Source: CALEUX01 sp964608615 (GTDB lineage: Bacteria > Bacteroidota > Bacteroidia > Bacteroidales > Marinilabiliaceae). Taken from it: 64,000 nucleotides of DNA. The position numbers were made by a program, and so were the translations under genes. Shown here piece by piece: positions 8,570 through 17,965 of the stretch (within the stretch, counting starts at the first letter, position 1; every line of letters begins with the position of its first letter). Below the pieces are notes generated by a model. The model was not told the DNA's origin. It searched no databases and saw only the letters and a list, made by a program, of their open reading frames with translations. Location of the stretch: contig CAZSQG010000003.1 of the NCBI GenBank assembly GCA_964608615.1, forward strand, positions 1 to 64,000, in the 5' to 3' direction.

Positions 8570-8971
8570 TCATTTATTCAGATACTTCGATAAAGTATCA
8601 ATCAATATCTGTAGTCTTATGGGTTTTGCAAGATAATCATCACAACCTGCTTCAAGGCATTTTTCCCTTTCGCCCGACATTACATGGGCCGTTTGAGCTA
8701 TAATTGGTACCTGCTGATTAATTTTTTTTATTTCCCTGGTTGAAGTATAACCATCCATTACCGGAAGCTGAAGATCCATTAACACCAAATCAATTTCATT
8801 GACCTTAAAAATATCAATTGCTTCCTGTCCGTCTTTAGCCCATAGGATTTTCGCTTTTGTTCGCCGTAATGCAGCATCAAAAAATATTTTGTTGGTATCA
8901 ACATCTTCAACAACTAAAATAACTTTATCTTCCCAGTTTTGATTAAGGGCATTACTTAGATTTTCCGACAT
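8570..8971 (-). CDS. Single-domain response regulator (CheY-like)
   Basis: A 133-residue protein made of one receiver domain and no output domain. The acidic pair is at VVEDVD, the phospho-acceptor aspartate in LVLMDLQLPVMDG, the switch threonine in IIAQTAHV and the lysine in YLAKPIR. The sequence most resembles receiver domains of hybrid kinases, which often contain this TAHVM...CLEAGCDDYLAKP block. No histidine kinase is adjacent, so the partner is unknown. It may be a phosphorelay intermediate or bind a target protein. Confidence 0.9.
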   Translation of the reverse strand: MSENLSNALNQNWEDKVILVVEDVDTNKIFFDAALRRTKAKILWAKDGQEAIDIFKVNEIDLVLMDLQLPVMDGYTSTREIKKINQQVPIIAQTAHVMSGEREKCLEAGCDDYLAKPIRLQILIDTLSKYLNK

Positions 8972-9776
8972 AGCAATAGGTTTGTTGGTTTATTATAACT
9001 CTTTTCAGGTTACCCCAAAATTAATATTTAATTCTTTATAAACCTTATATTAAAAATGAAATCATATTGTAGATTCAAATTTAACTTATTTATGTAAATA
9101 CTCCTGACCGACGAAAAAACAAGGTTCTTCGCATAGCCTTGAATGGCAAATGTTTATGATAGTTTGTAGATGGAGGGTGGGTGGTGCATTTTTGTGGCAA
9201 ACCACCCCTTAGACAAACCATAAATTACTAATTATAATTTTGAACGAGGTAAAAAATTTCAAAATCATATTTTTCCTAGCTTACTAATGATCTGTAAACA
9301 AGGTTGTAAATACAAGAATCCAAGATTAATATAAATAAGTTTATTCTGATTTTTTTGTTTCTTAATAATTAGCAATTAATCCTGACTTTTTAGGAATCCC
9401 AATTCATGGTGATTAATATTTGTAATACAAAAGTACTACATTTAGGCTTTAGTAATTAAGCTCTGAAAATACCTGCTTTTTCAGTTTCAAGGGTATTTCT
9501 GTAACATGATGATTTAAATATCATTAACGTTTTATAATGAAATAAAAGTTATATTAATTTTAGGCAAATTAAAAGTGAAGATAATAAGGATGAAAAAAAT
9601 TGCAAATTCGAATCACTTTCTAGATAATTGTTCTATTCTACCTAATTGAAATTGCTGTCAAAAAGTACTGAAAAACAGTCTGAAAAAATGTTTTAAATAA
9701 TGAATATTTGAATATATTGCTTTTAGTAAGTACTATATTCTTATAGTCATTATATAGTGTTAACTTTGGAGGAAAT
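8972..9776. other. Long intergenic region, no gene recognised
   Basis: About 800 bases of AT-rich DNA between divergently oriented genes. I see no convincing reading frame, tRNA or RNA gene. The only notable structure is a 7-bp stem (GGGTGGT 9179-9185 with ACCACCC 9201-9207) in a locally GC-rich patch, not followed by a T run on the plus strand. Confidence 0.6.
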
Positions 9777-12503
9777 ATGGTTTTAATAGTTAGAAAATAT
9801 TTAGTAAGAGCCTTTATAGTCCTGATGTTATTTTTTTCAGGAATAACAAATGTTTTTTCCTCAAATGAATATGGTTTCTCTTCGCAAGCTATTTCCTGGG
9901 CCGATTCGGTATATAACACACTCACTCTTGAAGAACGCGTTTCCCAGCTGTTCATTGTTGATGCCAGAGATGAAAGTACCATTAACAAACTTAATAAAGC
10001 AATTTACCAACCTGCCTTTATTTTAGGATTGCCAAATATTTCAAACCGAAGATGGCCAAAATATATTTCCTCAATAAAACCTGTCTTAATACCTGATTTG
10101 CGTTCAGGATTCGAAACAGGTATACCCGGTCTTCCATTTCCCGATGAGAAAACTTTGGCTTTTATGGAAACTGAAAACCAGAATAACTTGTTACCACACC
10201 TATACAATTGGATGGAAAAAAATCGGTATAGAGCGCTTTTTGCTAGTGGAAACTATATTTATAATATTAGAAAATCTCAGAGTGTTGGTCATTCTATTGT
10301 TTTACCTAAACCCGTTTCTGAAGTAATTCATCCCAATGCTTATTTTCTTAATGTAATTGAGATGCCCGGGCCATTAGTTCGTTCAATTCCTTCGTTTGTT
10401 TTACTGGATTTTCCAAGTTTTCAGAGAACAAATATGATCTCTGCTCCTTTTTTTAGTCCAAATAAAATACAATATAAAGTTTCTGTTGAAGAGCTTCTTA
10501 CTGAAGGTAATATTTTCATAACCACTAATTACGAAGTTGAATTTAACCGTGTTCTCTCAGCAATTAAGGAACGTTGGCTTTATTTGGAAAGTTTGGAAAA
10601 AACTTGTAAAAATATTTTAGCTTTTAAATTTGAGGCACAGAAACAGAATTTGAATATCCAAAATACTCTATCAGCCAAATCATTTGAAGTAGAGCTTCGC
10701 CATGGTTATGAAAGCGCCATTGGAGTTTTTCAGGCCAAAGAGAAGTCACCAATGCCATTTATTTATCTCAATTTAAATATTGGTTATTTATCCGATGGAA
10801 ATGGATCTTTTGAAGAGTTTCGATCAATGGCTGGAAATTACATAGACATAGATAGTAACACAACCTCTATTGATCAGAAAGAATACAATATCATATTTTG
10901 GTTGGTTGGCTCATCTTTTTCCTTCAATATTCCGATTCAGGAAAGAATATCGGAAATTAAAAATCGTTTTCCCAGAGCTTCCTTAATAATGGTCAAAGCA
11001 GGAGATATAGCCGAGCTTCCCTTTTATCAGCTACCTTTAGGATTAGACGGTTTGATTGTTTCGCCAGCCAATTTACCAATTTCATGGTCGGCAATGGCTC
11101 AAGCGGCTTTTAATGGAATACTGGTTAACAAAAAGGGACTCAATCAAGCGGTTCCCGGGCCACTCAGTATTAACAGCCAATCATTTTTTTCTACTCGATT
11201 AAAATACGGAATACCTGAGGAAGTAGGATTAAAATCGGATACGCTTGCCCTTATCAATAAAATTGTGGAAGACGCTATTCGCAAATCGGCCTTCCCGGGA
11301 GCACAGGTTTTGGTGGCTAAAAGTGGAGTCGTGGTTTTTAACCAAAATTATGGATGGGTTGATTACGATAAATCACGTCCTGTTACAAGTGATATAATAT
11401 ACGATTTAGCCTCTGTTACTAAAATTATGGCAACATTACCTGTATTGATGCATCAATACGATAATGGAAGATGGCGGCTTTCCGATAAATTATCTGACTT
11501 TGTTCCGCAGGCAGGTTTTACAGATAAACATTCCATAACAATGCGTCAGTTATTGATGCATGAATCAGGTTTGCCTGCTTTTATTTCCTTTTATTCTGAA
11601 GCTATTGACACATCCAAACTTGAAGGAAAAATTTTCAGTTGGAATCGTTCTTCAACTCACCCTATACGCGTCGATAACCAGCTATATATGAATAAAACAG
11701 TTGTTTATCGCGATGATATTTTCAGGTCGCAATCTGATCTTGATTTTTCAGTACCTGTAGCCAAAAATTTATTTCTGAATATTTTTTATCGCGATTCAAT
11801 GTTGATGAGGATATTGAGGGCTAAATCTAATTTGGTCCCAAAATATAGGTATAGCGACCTTAACTTTATATTACTTCAAAAGATTTCAGAAAATCTGGCA
11901 CAGGAATCTATTGATAATATTGCATTCAATCAGTTTTATAGCCCAATTGGAGCAACATTATTGTGTTTTAATCCCTGGACAATAATTCCTTTGGAAAGGA
12001 TTGCTCCAACAGAAAACGACCTTGCATTTCGACATCAGCTTATTCATGGGTTTGTTCACGACCCCACAGCAGCAATGATGGGAGGGGTTGCAGGACATGC
12101 CGGTTTATTTGGCAATGCAAATAATGTGTCCAAGCTTTTACAAATGTATCTCAACAAAGGTGTTTATGGTGGATACCGTTATCTTAATGAAGAAACGGTT
12201 GAGTTTTTTTCATCCAAACAGGATTCAATAAACCGAAGGGGACTTGGTTTTGATAAGCCAGATAACAATGGAAACGATTTAGGTTCATCATCCCAATTAG
12301 CATCACCGTTATCATATGGTCATACAGGTTTTACAGGTACCATGGTGTGGGTTGATCCGGAATATGATTTGGTGTATGTTTTTCTTAGCAACAGAGTACA
12401 CCCATACCAATACAATAAAAAGCTAATGGAGCTTGGGGTAAGGACAAAGATTCAAAGCCTTATTTATCGATCTTTAGGCCATGATTTAACTGATTCGAAA
12501 TAA
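9777..12503 (+). CDS. Exported GH3-like/serine beta-lactamase-like fusion protein
   Basis: A 908-residue protein with an N-terminal signal peptide (about residues 1-28). Residues about 35-320 resemble the N-terminal domain of GH3 beta-N-acetylhexosaminidases (start WADSVYNTLTLEERVSQLFIV), but the KHFPGHG-type catalytic block is not visible. A Rossmann-like middle region follows. The C-terminal 400 residues are a class-C beta-lactamase/penicillin-binding-protein-like hydrolase with YDLASVTKIMATLP (SxxK), YSDLNFILL in place of YxN, and GHTGFTGT (HTG). This fusion is a known Bacteroidota architecture suggesting a role in the cell wall. GGAGG before the ATG supports the start. The glycosidase half is probably inactive or non-catalytic. 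Confidence 0.8.
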   Translation: MVLIVRKYLVRAFIVLMLFFSGITNVFSSNEYGFSSQAISWADSVYNTLTLEERVSQLFIVDARDESTINKLNKAIYQPAFILGLPNISNRRWPKYISSIKPVLIPDLRSGFETGIPGLPFPDEKTLAFMETENQNNLLPHLYNWMEKNRYRALFASGNYIYNIRKSQSVGHSIVLPKPVSEVIHPNAYFLNVIEMPGPLVRSIPSFVLLDFPSFQRTNMISAPFFSPNKIQYKVSVEELLTEGNIFITTNYEVEFNRVLSAIKERWLYLESLEKTCKNILAFKFEAQKQNLNIQNTLSAKSFEVELRHGYESAIGVFQAKEKSPMPFIYLNLNIGYLSDGNGSFEEFRSMAGNYIDIDSNTTSIDQKEYNIIFWLVGSSFSFNIPIQERISEIKNRFPRASLIMVKAGDIAELPFYQLPLGLDGLIVSPANLPISWSAMAQAAFNGILVNKKGLNQAVPGPLSINSQSFFSTRLKYGIPEEVGLKSDTLALINKIVEDAIRKSAFPGAQVLVAKSGVVVFNQNYGWVDYDKSRPVTSDIIYDLASVTKIMATLPVLMHQYDNGRWRLSDKLSDFVPQAGFTDKHSITMRQLLMHESGLPAFISFYSEAIDTSKLEGKIFSWNRSSTHPIRVDNQLYMNKTVVYRDDIFRSQSDLDFSVPVAKNLFLNIFYRDSMLMRILRAKSNLVPKYRYSDLNFILLQKISENLAQESIDNIAFNQFYSPIGATLLCFNPWTIIPLERIAPTENDLAFRHQLIHGFVHDPTAAMMGGVAGHAGLFGNANNVSKLLQMYLNKGVYGGYRYLNEETVEFFSSKQDSINRRGLGFDKPDNNGNDLGSSSQLASPLSYGHTGFTGTMVWVDPEYDLVYVFLSNRVHPYQYNKKLMELGVRTKIQSLIYRSLGHDLTDSK

Positions 12504-12580
12504 TATGAAAGGCTAATTATGGCTTTTATGTTATATTTCATTTGTGTTATTCCAGATAATATTCTTTTAGGTAAAAAAAA

Positions 12581-12588
12581 TATTTTTG
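12581..12588 (+). promoter_or_regulatory. Possible -7 promoter box for the NagB/PIG-L gene
   Basis: TATTTTTG fits TAnnTTTG and lies 23 bases before the ATG. No matching -33 box was found. Confidence 0.35.
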
Positions 12589-12610
12589 TATTACAAAATC
12601 AACGGTATCT

Positions 12611-14596
12611 ATGATTGAAAAGTTTAACGAGAAAATTTCCATTGCAGGGAAATTTATTAACGAAGGATATCATGATGATCCTTATTTGAGATCTTTAATT
12701 ACCAAACACGAAAGAATTCCAACAAGAATTTATAAGTCTTCAACCGAAGGCTCCAAGGCAGTGGCTCATGAAATAGCTGAAACAATTCGGATGAAAAATT
12801 CTGAAGGAAAGAAATGTGTTCTGGGATTAGCAGTTGGTTCTGCCCCAAGTGAGGTATATTCTGAACTTGTTAGAATGCATAAAGATAACGATTTAAGCTT
12901 TAGTAATGTTGTGGCTTTTGGTGTTATGGAATACTATCCGATAAACCCTGATGCATTGCAAAGTTTTAATCGAACAATCCATGAGAAATTTCTGAAACAT
13001 ATTAATATAGCCCCCGAAAACGTTCATTATCTCGATGGAAGCATTGATCAGAAAAATATTTATGAATTTTGTCGAGATGTAGAGAACAAAATTGATGAAT
13101 TGGGAGGAATTGATTTTCAGATATTAGGAATTGGAACAACAGGTCATATTGGGTTAAATGAACCTGGTTCTACTCTTAATTCATATACCCGGCTTGTTTC
13201 TCTTGATGATATTACAAGGACAGAAATGGCATCAGACTTTTTTGTTAAGGAGAATGTTCCGCGTAAGGCTATTACTCTTGGAATTAAGACTATTCTTAAG
13301 TCAAAGAAAATTAGACTACTGGCTTGGGGTGAAGGGAAAGCCAGAATCCTTAAACGTTGTATTGAAGATGTTCAAAGTGAGGAAGTTCCTGCATCATTTC
13401 TTCAAGAGCATAGCAATGTCATGGTTATTCTCGATATTGCTGCCGGAGCCGACCTTACACGGATAAAAACTCCCTGGATAATAGATTCTATTATTTGGAA
13501 CGATCGCATGACTCGAAAGGCAGTGGTTTGGTTATGCCAAAAGGTAAATAAACCCATTCTTAAACTCACCGACCGCGATTACAACGATAATGGTATGGGT
13601 GATTTGTTGACAGAGAAAGGATCGGCCTATGATGTTAATATTAAGGTTTTTAACGAATTGCAACATACAATAACAGGATGGCCTGGAGGTAAACCCAATG
13701 CTGATGATACATATCGTCCCGAACGTAAAGAACCATTTCCAAAAAGGATTATTGTTTTCAGTCCTCACCCCGACGATGATGTAATTTCAATGGGTGGAAC
13801 CATGTTGCGCTTGGTTGACCATGGTCACGATGTTCATATTGCTTATCAGGTTTCAGGAAGCATTGCTGTAAGTGATTCTGATGTTGTGCGTTACCTTGAT
13901 TTTGTCAGAGATTACAGTTCTTCAGTTGAAGGAGAAGATACAAGTACGCTTGAGGAAGAACATAATCGAATCAGAGAGTTTATTAAAAATAAGAAACATG
14001 ACACAATTGACCTTCCTGAAGTTCAAACTATTAAAAGCTTGATAAGGGTGGGGGAAGCAAAAGCTGCCTGTCGTTATGCCAAAGTTAAAAACGAAAATGT
14101 TCATTTTCTGAGAATGCCGTTTTATGAAACTGGTGGTGTAGAAAAAAAACCAATTGGACCTGAAGATATAAAAATTGTTGCCGATTTAATTCGTGAGGTG
14201 AAACCACATCAGATATATGCTGCTGGAGATTTATCTGACCCACACGGAACCCACAGGGTATGTTTGGATGCAATTTTTGCTGCCATTGAACAATTTAAAA
14301 CAGAATCGTGGTTTAAGGATTGTTGGGTTTGGTTATACCGTGGAGCTTGGCACGAATGGGAAATCCATCAGATTGAGATGGCGGTGGCTATTAGTCCAGA
14401 TGAACTCTTACGTAAACGTAATGCTATTTTCAAACATCAATCCCAGAAAGATGGGGCTATGTTTTTGGGTGGCGATAATCGTGAATTCTGGCAACGTGCT
14501 GAAGAAAGAAACCGGGGTACTGCCCGCACTTACGATGAATTGGGAATGGCTGAATATGAAGCCTTTGAAGCCTTTGTGCGTTATGAATTTATGTAG
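12611..14596 (+). CDS. NagB-like/PIG-L (LmbE) fusion protein
   Basis: A 661-residue cytoplasmic fusion usually annotated as glucosamine-6-phosphate deaminase. Residues about 35-290 are NagB-like: GLAVGSAPSEVY, FGVMEYYPI, GTTGHIGLNEPGST. Residues about 380-655 are a PIG-L/LmbE N-deacetylase-like domain with the zinc motif FSPHPDDD and a later DPHGTHRVC. By alignment with E. coli NagB (residues 40-46, 70-74, 139-148), the phosphate loop TGGTP reads VGSAP, Asp72 is Met and Asp141 is Thr, while His143 and Glu148 remain. The Thr at 141 seems common in this fusion family; the Met at 72 is more striking. Amino-sugar metabolism is likely, but deaminase activity is doubtful. Confidence 0.85.
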   Translation: MIEKFNEKISIAGKFINEGYHDDPYLRSLITKHERIPTRIYKSSTEGSKAVAHEIAETIRMKNSEGKKCVLGLAVGSAPSEVYSELVRMHKDNDLSFSNVVAFGVMEYYPINPDALQSFNRTIHEKFLKHINIAPENVHYLDGSIDQKNIYEFCRDVENKIDELGGIDFQILGIGTTGHIGLNEPGSTLNSYTRLVSLDDITRTEMASDFFVKENVPRKAITLGIKTILKSKKIRLLAWGEGKARILKRCIEDVQSEEVPASFLQEHSNVMVILDIAAGADLTRIKTPWIIDSIIWNDRMTRKAVVWLCQKVNKPILKLTDRDYNDNGMGDLLTEKGSAYDVNIKVFNELQHTITGWPGGKPNADDTYRPERKEPFPKRIIVFSPHPDDDVISMGGTMLRLVDHGHDVHIAYQVSGSIAVSDSDVVRYLDFVRDYSSSVEGEDTSTLEEEHNRIREFIKNKKHDTIDLPEVQTIKSLIRVGEAKAACRYAKVKNENVHFLRMPFYETGGVEKKPIGPEDIKIVADLIREVKPHQIYAAGDLSDPHGTHRVCLDAIFAAIEQFKTESWFKDCWVWLYRGAWHEWEIHQIEMAVAISPDELLRKRNAIFKHQSQKDGAMFLGGDNREFWQRAEERNRGTARTYDELGMAEYEAFEAFVRYEFM

Positions 14597-14782
14597 TTAC
14601 GAATTCCATAGTGAAATTATAAAGGCTTTTATGAAATATTATTCAGTTTCTTAAATGCCTGCCTTGTTGCTCGTTTGAACGGTTCTACTAGTTGGTTATC
14701 AATGAAAATGTTTTTTTTGGTCATATGCCAATTGCGTACATAAATTCATGGATAATGTGGAGAGAGTGACTGTTGAAAAATC

Positions 14783-14820
14783 CCTGCTCATGTTTAATTA
14801 AGATATTAACCATGAACAGG
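14783..14820 (-). terminator. Possible terminator after the M18 aminopeptidase gene
   Basis: CCTGCTCATG (14783-14792) pairs with CATGAACAGG (14811-14820) with one mismatch and an 18-base loop. On the minus strand GATTTTTC follows. The T run is weak. Confidence 0.45.
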
Positions 14821-14830
14821 AATTATTCAA

Positions 14831-16141
14831 TTAATCACTTCCTAAATAATAAAAGGTCTCAAAAGCCTTTATCATATATTCGTGATCCTTTACTCCTCCC
14901 AGTTCACGCACTGAATGCATTCCTAACATGGGGTTTCCTACATCTACACTTCTGATTTCCAACTGACTTGTAGAGATATTTCCAAGAGTTGAGCCACCAG
15001 CTAAATCAGACCTGTTAACAAATTTTTGATAAGGAACGCCGGCTTTCTGGCAAATAGTCTCAAATACAGCACCACTGTCACCATCGGTGGTGTATTTCTG
15101 GTTTGCATGTATTTTAATTACAGGTCCTCCATTAATAACGGGATGAAGAACCGGATCGTGCTTATCAATTTGGTTTGGATGAATACTGTGAGCCATATCA
15201 GCCGAAATCATAAACGATTGATATATAGTGCGGTAGTATGGTTCACCTGATTTACCTAAGTGAATAAGAATACGTTCAAACAAATTCCTAAAAACGGGAG
15301 ATCCTGCACCTTGCTTGGTAACGCTTCCAACTTCTTCATTATCAAAAATGCATAACATCTGTGTTGATTTGGATACGGGTGCATTCAATATGGCTTTTAA
15401 TCCGGCATGTGTCATGGCCAGATTATCAAGTTTTGGACTTGAAATAAATTCATTATGAGCACCCATAATGCAACCAGACTGGAACTCATTTAAAGTAAGG
15501 TCAAAGTCAATTATGTCATCCACATTAACACCTAATTCATCAGCTACAAGATGTTGAAAAAAATTTTCTTTTTTCTGTCCTTCCAGTGTCATTCCAATAA
15601 GCGGTAACATATCTTTTTGCTTATTTAGTTCAACTCCTTCATTTACCGAACGATTCATGTGAATAGCCAGACTGGGGATAATTAGAACCGGACGTTTGAA
15701 ATCAACCAATCGGTTCTCAGGCCATAAAGGATTATTGCTTTTAAGGCTAACCCGACCGGCAATAGAGAGTGGTCGGTCTAACCAGCTCATTAAAATTGGG
15801 CCGCCATATACTTCAGTATTTAACTTGATAAAATGATTTTCCACTACTATTTCAGGGGAGGGCTTTATTTTAAATCCGGGGGAATCACTATGAGCACTGA
15901 TTATTTTAAATCCTTCAGTTTCGGGCTCACCTGTGCCTATTATAAATGCAAATAGCGACGAATCATTACGGGTTGTATAATATCTGCCCCCCTTTTTTAT
16001 TGTCCAGCAATCTCTTAGGTCCAGAAATTGGAATCCTGCCTGGTCCAGAGCAATTGATATATTCTCAACCACATGAAAAGGGGAGGGGCTCTCATAAATG
16101 AAATCCACCAATTCTTGAGCAAACTTTAAATCGTGATGCAT
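14831..16141 (-). CDS. apeB: M18 family aminopeptidase (aspartyl aminopeptidase type)
   Basis: Cytosolic zinc aminopeptidase that removes N-terminal, often acidic, residues from peptides. The 436-residue length is normal. Metal and catalytic motifs are visible: ISAHSDSPGFKIKP (HxD) near residue 80, FDNEEVGS (Glu pair) near 265, and ISADMAHSIHPNQ near 320, with a C-terminal GMHSVRE supplying the last histidine ligand. It is transcribed divergently from the pyrBI leader and has no signal peptide. Substrate preference is inferred from the family. Confidence 0.92.
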   Translation of the reverse strand: MHHDLKFAQELVDFIYESPSPFHVVENISIALDQAGFQFLDLRDCWTIKKGGRYYTTRNDSSLFAFIIGTGEPETEGFKIISAHSDSPGFKIKPSPEIVVENHFIKLNTEVYGGPILMSWLDRPLSIAGRVSLKSNNPLWPENRLVDFKRPVLIIPSLAIHMNRSVNEGVELNKQKDMLPLIGMTLEGQKKENFFQHLVADELGVNVDDIIDFDLTLNEFQSGCIMGAHNEFISSPKLDNLAMTHAGLKAILNAPVSKSTQMLCIFDNEEVGSVTKQGAGSPVFRNLFERILIHLGKSGEPYYRTIYQSFMISADMAHSIHPNQIDKHDPVLHPVINGGPVIKIHANQKYTTDGDSGAVFETICQKAGVPYQKFVNRSDLAGGSTLGNISTSQLEIRSVDVGNPMLGMHSVRELGGVKDHEYMIKAFETFYYLGSD

Positions 16142-16309
16142 TGTATATATGTTTAATATTACAAGATAAGAAAAAAAAGAATTTTCGGTTATACTGACTT
16201 ATGAAATTCAAGCATAGTAAGGTTGTTTTTATCCTTTAGAAAAATGATGTCCGATTATGTTGTAATATCTTTTTTTTTTGTTCAAAATTTATTTAATTTG
16301 CATCCCAAT

Positions 16310-16450
16310 ATGCAAGGTAAAAAGCAATTTGGGTTTATGATTCCAAAAACTGGAAAACGAAAAAACAAAGGTATTTTATTTTTTTCATTGGAATGTTTTT
16401 CTATCAGAAGTTTGATTTTTAAGGAAAATATAAAGGACCTGGTCTTATAG
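16310..16450 (+). CDS. Candidate pyrBI-type leader peptide
   Basis: A 46-codon frame (MQGKKQFGFM... to ...KENIKDLVL) upstream of pyrB. It runs through a T-rich stretch (16372-16387, encoding ILFFS) and stops at TAG 16448-16450, inside the loop of the terminator at 16437-16465. Size and layout resemble E. coli PyrL (44 residues). There is no clear ribosome-binding site, and the same frame could start further upstream (16223) or downstream (16337). Only the arrangement supports it. Confidence 0.35.
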   Translation: MQGKKQFGFMIPKTGKRKNKGILFFSLECFSIRSLIFKENIKDLVL

Positions 16451-16465
16451 ATCAGGTTTTTTTTT
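16437..16465 (+). terminator. Terminator/attenuator upstream of pyrB
   Basis: ACCTGGTC (16437-16444), loop TTATA, GATCAGGT (16450-16457; one G-T pair), then nine T in all. It sits between two divergently transcribed genes, so no plus-strand gene upstream needs terminating. An attenuator for pyrB or the end of a small RNA are the sensible readings. Confidence 0.75.
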
Positions 16466-16561
16466 GCTCCATTGAAACATTACGTTCTCAAAATGCCATG
16501 TTAGTATAATTGAAGTTTAAAGCTTAAGATACGGTTTATTAAAAGATTTAATATCCAACTC

Positions 16562-17467
16562 ATGAAGAACAAAAGCTTAGTATCCATTAATGACTATTCA
16601 AAAGAAGAGATTCTTCACATTTTAGAACTGGCTTCAGAGTTTGAAGCCAATCCCAACCAACCTTTGCTAAAGGACAAGGTGGTTGCAAGTCTCTTTTTTG
16701 AGCCTTCAACACGTACTCGGTTGAGCTTTGAAACAGCGATGAACCGACTGGGAGCAAGGGTTGTAGGATTTTCTGATTCATCCTCTTCATCAACTACTAA
16801 AGGAGAAACTCTTAAGGACACCATAAAGATGGTTAGCAATTATGCCGATTTAATTGTAATGCGTCATCCTCTTGAAGGAAGTGCGCGCTATGCATCAGAA
16901 CAATCGCGGGTACCGGTTATAAATGCGGGCGATGGAGCTAACCAACATCCAACCCAGACATTATTGGATCTTTATTCAATAAAGAAAACTCAGGGAACAC
17001 TTGAAAATCTAACTATTATTATGGTTGGAGATCTTAAGTATGGCCGTACTGTTCACTCTCTTCTAATGGCAATGTCGCATTTTAATCCCACATTCTATTT
17101 TGTTGCTCCTAAGGAGCTTCGAATGCCCAGAGAATATATTCTCTTCCTTGAAAAGAAAGGCATTAAGCATTATGAGCAAACTGATATGAATAATATCGAA
17201 AAATCCGATATTCTTTATATGACAAGGGTACAGAAGGAACGTTTCTCTGATTCAATGGAATATGAAAGAGTGAAAAATGCCTATATTCTAAGAAATTATA
17301 TGCTCGAAAATACTAAGCCCAATTTAAAAGTATTGCATCCACTGCCCAGGGTAAACGAAATTCATCCCGATGTGGATGCAAATCCTAAAGCTTATTATTT
17401 TCAGCAAGCCGAAAATGGCGTTTATACGCGTATGGGAATTATTGCAGCTATCATGGGCCTTCGTTAG
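16562..17467 (+). CDS. pyrB: Aspartate carbamoyltransferase catalytic subunit
   Basis: Catalyses carbamoyl phosphate + L-aspartate to N-carbamoyl-aspartate, the committed step of pyrimidine synthesis. The 301 residues show the carbamoyl-phosphate motif FFEPSTRTRLSFE (around 45-57), MRHPLEGSARYA, NAGDGANQHPTQTLLDLY and HPLPRVNEI. The 28-base gap to pyrI indicates an E. coli-like holoenzyme of catalytic and regulatory chains. A leader with a terminator precedes the gene, suggesting transcriptional attenuation. Confidence 0.96.
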   Translation: MKNKSLVSINDYSKEEILHILELASEFEANPNQPLLKDKVVASLFFEPSTRTRLSFETAMNRLGARVVGFSDSSSSSTTKGETLKDTIKMVSNYADLIVMRHPLEGSARYASEQSRVPVINAGDGANQHPTQTLLDLYSIKKTQGTLENLTIIMVGDLKYGRTVHSLLMAMSHFNPTFYFVAPKELRMPREYILFLEKKGIKHYEQTDMNNIEKSDILYMTRVQKERFSDSMEYERVKNAYILRNYMLENTKPNLKVLHPLPRVNEIHPDVDANPKAYYFQQAENGVYTRMGIIAAIMGLR

Positions 17468-17495
17468 TATTTAAACATTTTTATACTATATTATT

Positions 17496-17954
17496 ATGTC
17501 TATCCAAAAACAATTGCAGGTTAGTGCCATTGAAAATGGCACCGTAATCGACCATATACCAGCCGATTCTCTTTTTAAGGTTATTACTATTCTTGGACTC
17601 GATAAAATACCAAACCAAATTACATTTGGAACCAATCTTGATAGTCGAAAACTTGGGAAAAAGGCTATTATTAAGGTGTCGGAAATGTTTTTTGAAGATG
17701 ATGAGATTAATAAAATATCCTTAGTGGCTCCTGATGTAAAGCTCAATATAATAAAGCATTATGAAGTTGTTGAGAAAAGAGAAGTTAAAATTCCTGATGA
17801 AGTTATTGGTATTGTTAAGTGCTTTAATCCCAAATGCATCACTAATAATGAATATGTTATTACACGTTTTAAGGTTGAGAACAAAAAAGTATTGGCTTTG
17901 AAATGTCATTATTGTGAAAAAATTACTTCTAAGGATGAGTTAATAATGGTATAA
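17496..17954 (+). CDS. pyrI: Aspartate carbamoyltransferase regulatory subunit
   Basis: A 152-residue regulatory chain that binds nucleotide effectors (CTP, ATP, UTP) in its N-terminal domain and contacts PyrB through a C-terminal zinc domain. The four zinc cysteines are visible as CFNPKC and CHYC in the last 45 residues. The N-terminal VSAIENGTVIDHIPA matches the allosteric domain. It follows pyrB directly and precedes a flavin reductase by 11 bases, so the three may be co-transcribed. Confidence 0.95.
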   Translation: MSIQKQLQVSAIENGTVIDHIPADSLFKVITILGLDKIPNQITFGTNLDSRKLGKKAIIKVSEMFFEDDEINKISLVAPDVKLNIIKHYEVVEKREVKIPDEVIGIVKCFNPKCITNNEYVITRFKVENKKVLALKCHYCEKITSKDELIMV

Positions 17955-17965
17955 ATTGATTTGAT

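Noticed and set aside
9179..9207. GGGTGGT/ACCACCC hairpin as a terminator
   Set aside because: No T run follows on either strand and the neighbouring genes are too far away; kept only as a structure in the intergenic entry.
14217..14654. 145-codon plus-strand frame inside the NagB/PIG-L gene
   Set aside because: It is an alternative frame of a well supported gene and matches no protein pattern.
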